Below, piece after piece: positions 7,101 to 8,844 of a stretch of 8,844 bases of DNA. Source of the DNA: an uncultured Alphaproteobacteria bacterium (GTDB lineage: Bacteria > Pseudomonadota > Alphaproteobacteria > Rickettsiales > UBA1997); assembly GCA_903927415.1 (NCBI GenBank), contig CAIYMZ010000043.1:1-8844 (forward strand). Direction: 5' to 3'. The stretch's first letter is position 1. Each line of letters starts with the position of its first letter. The notes below the pieces were generated by a model that saw nothing but the letters and a program-made list of their open reading frames with translations, had not been told where the DNA came from and searched no databases. Position numbers and translations under genes: made by a program.

Positions 7101-7696
7101 AATATCTACTAGAGCTTGGGGTTGATCCAAATGAGACAAAAAATGTCCATGGTGAAAAATTATTTTTGATCACTGAAGCCTGCGCAGCTGGTAATGTTGC
7201 AATGGTGGAGAAACTGATTAATGAATATGAGGATCAGTTAACTAAAAGAACCGACTCAGGCCTTACGCTACTGGCCGTAGCTTGCAGTAAAGGCCAATAT
7301 GAAATGGCGAAATATTTGTTGACTGTAGACCTAGAACAAATCCGGAGTGTAAACCATAACGGAAGCAATGTGCTTCACCATGCTGCGGTTAGTGGGAATT
7401 TGGAGCTGTTCAAGTTTTTATTGGCAAAGTTCGAAGAACTAGGAATCAGAGATTTTGCCAACAAAATTAATAAGGATAACGGAAGAACTCCAACTGACGA
7501 AGCGATTTGTAAAAATCATTTAGAAATCACTCAGCTTGCAATACAGCAGGGGCTACTTTTTAACGCAGAGAAAATCTCAGAAAAAGACTGGTTGCAGAAA
7601 ATGATGGCAGTTAATCCTCCGGCCGCGGTGGAGCCGTCATATTCTTGTAGAGCAAATGGAGGAGTGGAGGAAGGTAAGGGAGAGGACAGACGCTGA
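4163..7696 (+). CDS. Large modular ankyrin-repeat protein with two polyglycine linkers and a putative caspase-like (clan CD) peptidase domain
   Basis: The product has 1177 residues and no signal peptide or membrane segment. In order: a helical N-terminal region (1-140); 13 Gly (145-157); a highly charged Lys/Glu/Ala helix (about 162-215, likely coiled coil); a long unrecognised region (about 216-672) containing the conspicuous RQGDHVTAYTVLLQLF (282-297); 12 Gly (673-684); a region with the clan CD pattern, FHLVLYGHGEG (His774) and TVISVFSCYSGDN (Cys809); then about five ankyrin repeats (about 975-1140, for example SGLTLLAVACSKGQYEMAKYLL) and a charged tail ending KGEDRR. The start is TTG with GAGAGGGG upstream; ATG 4199 would remove 12 residues. 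Ankyrin repeats bind proteins, and in intracellular bacteria such proteins are often secreted by type IV or type I systems, so a host-directed effector is the best inference. Export, processing and peptidase activity are not shown. A surface or toxin-like role is also possible. Confidence 0.85.
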   Translation: MPNSQIARDLVEMVANSSAENSGSNVFDLPRHFLKALREYSDSLERDSNESSVMSGIINSYEDRVKQFELIHAALEKRDVIHGASIDFASVLRDRIFFENAILLNEVHKRLSEIKEGIESEIEKLKSGKSITEISVDKSVCAGAGGGGGGGGGGGGGDVVVKRQVEKRVRPSEEEIAKKREEKEAAKKAKAEAEAKEKAKAQPKDPSEILAADREKEASLKVLQKRLDAFSRIITDTPAPVVDRTEFVSYEIDGSGPNPKIKFIIDNKRRPNVREGTKLTSRQGDHVTAYTVLLQLFIDSIPVVGRYEDLHERMRNVLTDAFAQNDRTFAEDTESLVEAGVVISDYNRRRERERLEGVTVISDQEKALLDSMIKANQVESACDKVCKIANKFLQIINAEPGTSTPRKISAETRGGEAQKEMDEDCRPKVNEGRKILTLANLSKYFAVKNLIKLLESDLRACDRSNEIRIANLQLMLEELGKELPPGHNATPVSKICEVVADGLAGLIDLPNRQHHVFKDKTDSDYKGYLTHLIKRHFRISGVMLASIISGLDYHPNDRCPNPEKINVAESITFHFFNKLQDMRPSLKTVLSEIWHSVGDGLDATTRREEEEPKISFQESLVRILQERAENFRVLHLTLGTAKEAAKTFTASPPKLGGGDSGFRDGVDRSPVRGGGGGGGGGGGGYPLLHESAGAAVQHRNPDSTLPKVFLLVARGMMIEFGLFGINDPEGFFGERLKGFVECSDAVGYDKAVKVVQTAIAASPHNKFHLVLYGHGEGDRIISLGRKIKPESIFAELARAGQTVISVFSCYSGDNAEEIKAKLDESQTMIIRAGKRSTLSSADTARIIGVINSQDLVPQLFFIREDGSLELMPPETIKIITKDHDAKFSPFEVFKKDPHTDPTKLGQKPDVREIIQRVIDQQIAITRFFASDKSAEKIKELSALNVDELIKNSEQDIKQYLHDLAFLVVTTKDERKIDYLEYLLELGVDPNETKNVHGEKLFLITEACAAGNVAMVEKLINEYEDQLTKRTDSGLTLLAVACSKGQYEMAKYLLTVDLEQIRSVNHNGSNVLHHAAVSGNLELFKFLLAKFEELGIRDFANKINKDNGRTPTDEAICKNHLEITQLAIQQGLLFNAEKISEKDWLQKMMAVNPPAAVEPSYSCRANGGVEEGKGEDRR
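4595..4633 (+). repeat. GGN trinucleotide tract encoding 13 consecutive glycines
   Basis: Thirteen GGN codons in a row use GGC, GGT and GGA in a near-alternating pattern, a sharp GC-rich island in an otherwise AT-rich gene. The tract separates the helical N-terminal region from the Lys/Glu-rich helix. Length changes by replication slippage in units of three would stay in frame and only lengthen or shorten the linker. Confidence 0.95.
6179..6214 (+). repeat. Second GGN tract encoding 12 consecutive glycines
   Basis: Twelve GGN codons separate the long middle region from the putative peptidase and ankyrin part. The wobble bases match the first tract in 8 of 12 codons when the two are aligned from their first GGA, including GGA at codons 1 and 5. 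This hints at a copied linker, although all GGN tracts resemble each other. Confidence 0.95.
6281..6790 (+). other. Putative clan CD (caspase-hemoglobinase fold) cysteine peptidase domain within the ankyrin protein
   Basis: This covers residues about 707-876. The order of elements reads as a Rossmann-like alpha/beta core: strand KVFLLVA (707-713), helix around DKAVKVVQTAIA, strand FHLVLY leading into GHG (His774), helix SIFAELARAG, strand TVISVFS ending in CYSG (Cys809), helix NAEEIKAKL, and strand TMIIRAG. In known clan CD families (C11, C13, C14, C25, C80, CHAT) the catalytic His follows a hydrophobic strand as HG and the Cys ends the next strand. The 35-residue His-Cys spacing is at the short end of that range, as in gingipain. 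The assignment is by eye; the family is not determined. Confidence 0.55.
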
Positions 7697-7722
7697 AATC
7701 AATATTTTAAATGGTGGTAATT

Positions 7723-8037
7723 TTAAAACCCATAATCCATTTCAACCCTACAGACCCTAACTCGGTAAGCAGAATACCATTTTCCCCTTCCTTCTTTTTG
7801 TGCAAATAAATGCTCAGAATTTTTCTTCCAATTGCGAATCGAATCTAAATCTTTCCAGTAAGAAACCGTGATTCCCAAGGTTTCGCGAGCGCTTTCATGT
7901 CCCAAATATCCCGCCTGATTTTTTACCAACTCTTCCATTTTCTCCGCCATTTTTTCGTAATCGGCGTCAGCATTATTTTTTAGCGAAGTGAAAATAACCG
8001 CGTAATACGGGGCTTGGGGAGTGTTGGCGATTTTCAT
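7723..8037 (-). CDS. Antibiotic biosynthesis monooxygenase (ABM) superfamily protein
   Basis: The 104-residue product matches the small ABM-fold family, dimeric alpha/beta-barrel proteins of about 100 residues. Members include quinol oxygenases and IsdG-like haem-degrading enzymes, but most are uncharacterised. Recognisable features are YYAVIFTSLKN (first strand, about 11-21), the helix DADYEKMAEKMEELVKNQAGYLGHES, the strand GITVSYWKDLDSIRNWKKNSEH (about 55-76), and the C-terminal AQKEGRGKWYSAYRVRVCRVE typical of this subgroup. The substrate cannot be read from the sequence and antibiotic synthesis should not be assumed. It starts 10 bases after the vapC stop on the same strand, so it is probably a passenger of the vapBC transcript. 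No Shine-Dalgarno site is seen before the ATG. Its stop faces the ankyrin gene stop across 26 bases. Confidence 0.9.
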   Translation of the reverse strand: MKIANTPQAPYYAVIFTSLKNNADADYEKMAEKMEELVKNQAGYLGHESARETLGITVSYWKDLDSIRNWKKNSEHLFAQKEGRGKWYSAYRVRVCRVEMDYGF

Positions 8038-8047
8038 GATTTTGATT

Positions 8048-8440
8048 TTAGAAAATTATGCGTACCGGATATTTTTTGAATTTTTTGTCGGGTGTGAGAA
8101 TGGTCATGCCGCGATTTATGGCTTGGGCGATGAGTAGGCGGTCGAATGGGTCGGAGTGGATTTTGGGGAGCTTGGTAAGACAATCGATGTCTTCAGGTGA
8201 GAGAGTTAAAAGATCAACCTCGCTGCCAATTCTATCTTTTTTGTAATAGTCGATCACAGGTCGCGAGAGGCCGGGGATCCTGTGCTTCATCTGCTTGATG
8301 GTCATTTCAATTTGTGAAATGACACTGATGTAAATCTCATTATTTTTGTCAGGAAAAATTTCCCGTACTTTGTCGGAAAGATTTTTTTGATTGTCGGTGA
8401 TGATCCAAAGGTAAGTGCAGGTGTCGAGTAGGTATTTCAT
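8048..8440 (-). CDS. vapC: VapC-type PIN-domain toxin (ribonuclease)
   Basis: VapC toxins are Mg2+-dependent PIN-fold ribonucleases that cut specific RNAs, usually tRNA or rRNA, and are held inactive by their cognate antitoxin. The 130-residue product has the full family layout: MKYLLDTCTYLW with Asp6, ISVISQIEM with Glu45, the HSDPFDRLLIAQA signature with Asp97 and Asp100, and TPDKKF with Asp118 near the end. All expected acidic positions are present, so the enzyme looks intact. The HSDPFDRLL form and length resemble the Sll0205-like VapC group, which often pairs with Phd-type antitoxins, as here. The start lies 4 bases after the vapB stop, with no good Shine-Dalgarno site, so translation is probably coupled to vapB. 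Confidence 0.93.
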   Translation of the reverse strand: MKYLLDTCTYLWIITDNQKNLSDKVREIFPDKNNEIYISVISQIEMTIKQMKHRIPGLSRPVIDYYKKDRIGSEVDLLTLSPEDIDCLTKLPKIHSDPFDRLLIAQAINRGMTILTPDKKFKKYPVRIIF

Positions 8441-8444
8441 GGGT

Positions 8445-8723
8445 TTATTTTTTTGAGGTTTTTTTGCGGGTTTTTGGAAAAATATTGTTGGTATAAAATG
8501 AGTCGATTATTTCCTGTGAAGTTTCGTTAAAATCATCCGGTAAAACAATTTTATCTTTACAGACTCCAAAAACTCTTTTGCCTTTCACAATCGGCTCCAC
8601 AGCCTTTATTTCCGCCACTGGAACATTGTGATTACAAATCACAATCGTCTCGCCTTTTTTAACCGCGAGATTGACGTAGTAAGAAAAGTTTGCTTTAATT
8701 TCGCTGATATTTTCTGAGCGCAT
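8445..8723 (-). CDS. vapB: VapB-type antitoxin of the Phd/YefM superfamily
   Basis: This antitoxin should bind VapC through its C-terminus and its own promoter through its N-terminus. The 92-residue product begins MRSENISEIKANFSYYVNLA, continues KKGETIVICNHNVPVAEIKAVE, the typical Phd/YefM N-terminal dimer and DNA-binding fold, and ends in an extended, Lys-rich tail (about 60-92) suited to wrapping the toxin. The frame is open to an ATG at 8789, but the extra 22 residues (MTFLVTKIMVIILV...) would be encoded by the promoter and operator described below, and the family normally begins at this Ser-Glu-Ile-Lys helix. I therefore take the ATG at 8723. No clear Shine-Dalgarno site precedes it. Confidence in the pair is high; the name vapB is by context. 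Confidence 0.88.
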   Translation of the reverse strand: MRSENISEIKANFSYYVNLAVKKGETIVICNHNVPVAEIKAVEPIVKGKRVFGVCKDKIVLPDDFNETSQEIIDSFYTNNIFPKTRKKTSKK

Positions 8724-8758
8724 AGTTTTGATTAAGATTTGATTGATGACTAGAATTA

Positions 8759-8776
8759 TGACCATAATTTTGGTCA
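8759..8776. promoter_or_regulatory. Palindromic operator candidate for VapB/VapBC autoregulation
   Basis: TGACCA (8759-8764) and TGGTCA (8771-8776) are perfect inverted arms separated by 6 bases. The palindrome covers the -10 element and part of the spacer of the vapBC promoter, which is where type II antitoxin-toxin complexes usually bind to repress their own operon. Binding by VapB is inferred from position and symmetry. Confidence 0.6.
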
Positions 8777-8789
8777 CTAAGAAAGTCAA
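8761..8789 (-). promoter_or_regulatory. Sigma70-like promoter of the vapBC-ABM cluster
   Basis: On the minus strand TTGACT (8789-8784, 5 of 6 to consensus) is followed after 17 bases by TATGGT (8766-8761, 4 of 6). Predicted initiation near 8754 gives a leader of about 30 bases to the ATG at 8723. The ATG at 8789 would lie at the -35 element and could not be translated from this transcript. Confidence 0.6.
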
Positions 8790-8831
8790 AAATTATCTAA
8801 TAATTTTTGCCATTCTTTTACACGTCATCCT

Positions 8832-8844
8832 TGGCCTTCGGCCA
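8832..8844. repeat. GC-rich palindrome cut by the window end
   Basis: TGGCC and GGCCA are inverted arms around TTC, in a GC-rich patch after A/T-rich DNA. The preceding CGTCATCC resembles one arm of dispersed palindromic elements known in alphaproteobacterial genomes; if so, the palindrome should continue past the window as AGGATG or similar. Only half is visible, so its class is uncertain. Confidence 0.4.

Noticed and set aside
7703..7728. Repeated ATTTTAAA words between the ankyrin and ABM gene ends as a bidirectional terminator
   Set aside because: The repeats are pure A/T without a GC-rich stem, so no intrinsic terminator can be supported.
8724..8789. N-terminal extension of VapB by 22 residues from the ATG at 8789
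   Set aside because: The DNA holds a promoter and an operator-like palindrome, and the extension precedes the usual start of Phd/YefM proteins.

Overview
The window looks like chromosomal DNA from a moderately AT-rich, probably host-associated alphaproteobacterium. The evidence is a DXS C-terminal half of proteobacterial type, a very large ankyrin-repeat protein with effector-like architecture, a VapBC module and an insertion sequence, all tightly packed with many overlapping gene ends. The lineage (Rickettsiales, Holosporales or an unclassified relative) is an inference from this gene mix; no rRNA or other phylogenetic marker is present.

Layout. Positions 1-975 (+) hold the C-terminal half of dxs (MEP isoprenoid pathway), cut by the window start. 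Its stop codon overlaps the stop of a convergent unknown gene (972-1685, -). That gene is divergent, across only 27 nearly pure A/T bases, from a short unknown gene (1713-2039, +) with a Ser/Thr/Gly-rich N-terminus. A complete IS1595/ISXO2-type transposase gene (2083-2985, +) follows. A good sigma70-like promoter for it lies partly inside the end of the 1713-2039 gene, which suggests that this gene was clipped by the insertion. On the other side the transposase gene overlaps the end of a minus-strand pair of unknown genes, 3400-4107 and 2975-3403. These are coupled by an ATGA overlap, and the second encodes a single-pass membrane protein.

The main object is the divergent gene at 4163-7696 (+), which encodes 1177 residues. 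In order it has a helical N-terminus, a 13-Gly tract, a Lys/Glu/Ala-rich charged helix, a long unrecognised middle region, a 12-Gly tract, a region with a His...Cys dyad pattern resembling clan CD (caspase-hemoglobinase fold) cysteine peptidases, and about five C-terminal ankyrin repeats. I read it as a candidate secreted, multi-domain host-interaction protein. The peptidase assignment rests on motif and secondary-structure reading only.

The right end is a compact minus-strand cluster, vapB-vapC-ABM: a Phd/YefM-like antitoxin, a PIN-domain toxin, and an antibiotic-biosynthesis-monooxygenase-fold protein. A promoter with an embedded perfect inverted repeat (TGACCA-N6-TGGTCA) sits just upstream of vapB and fixes its start codon. 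The window ends inside a GC-rich palindrome that may be part of a dispersed repeat.

No tRNA, rRNA or CRISPR array was seen, and no stretch over 300 bases lacks a gene.
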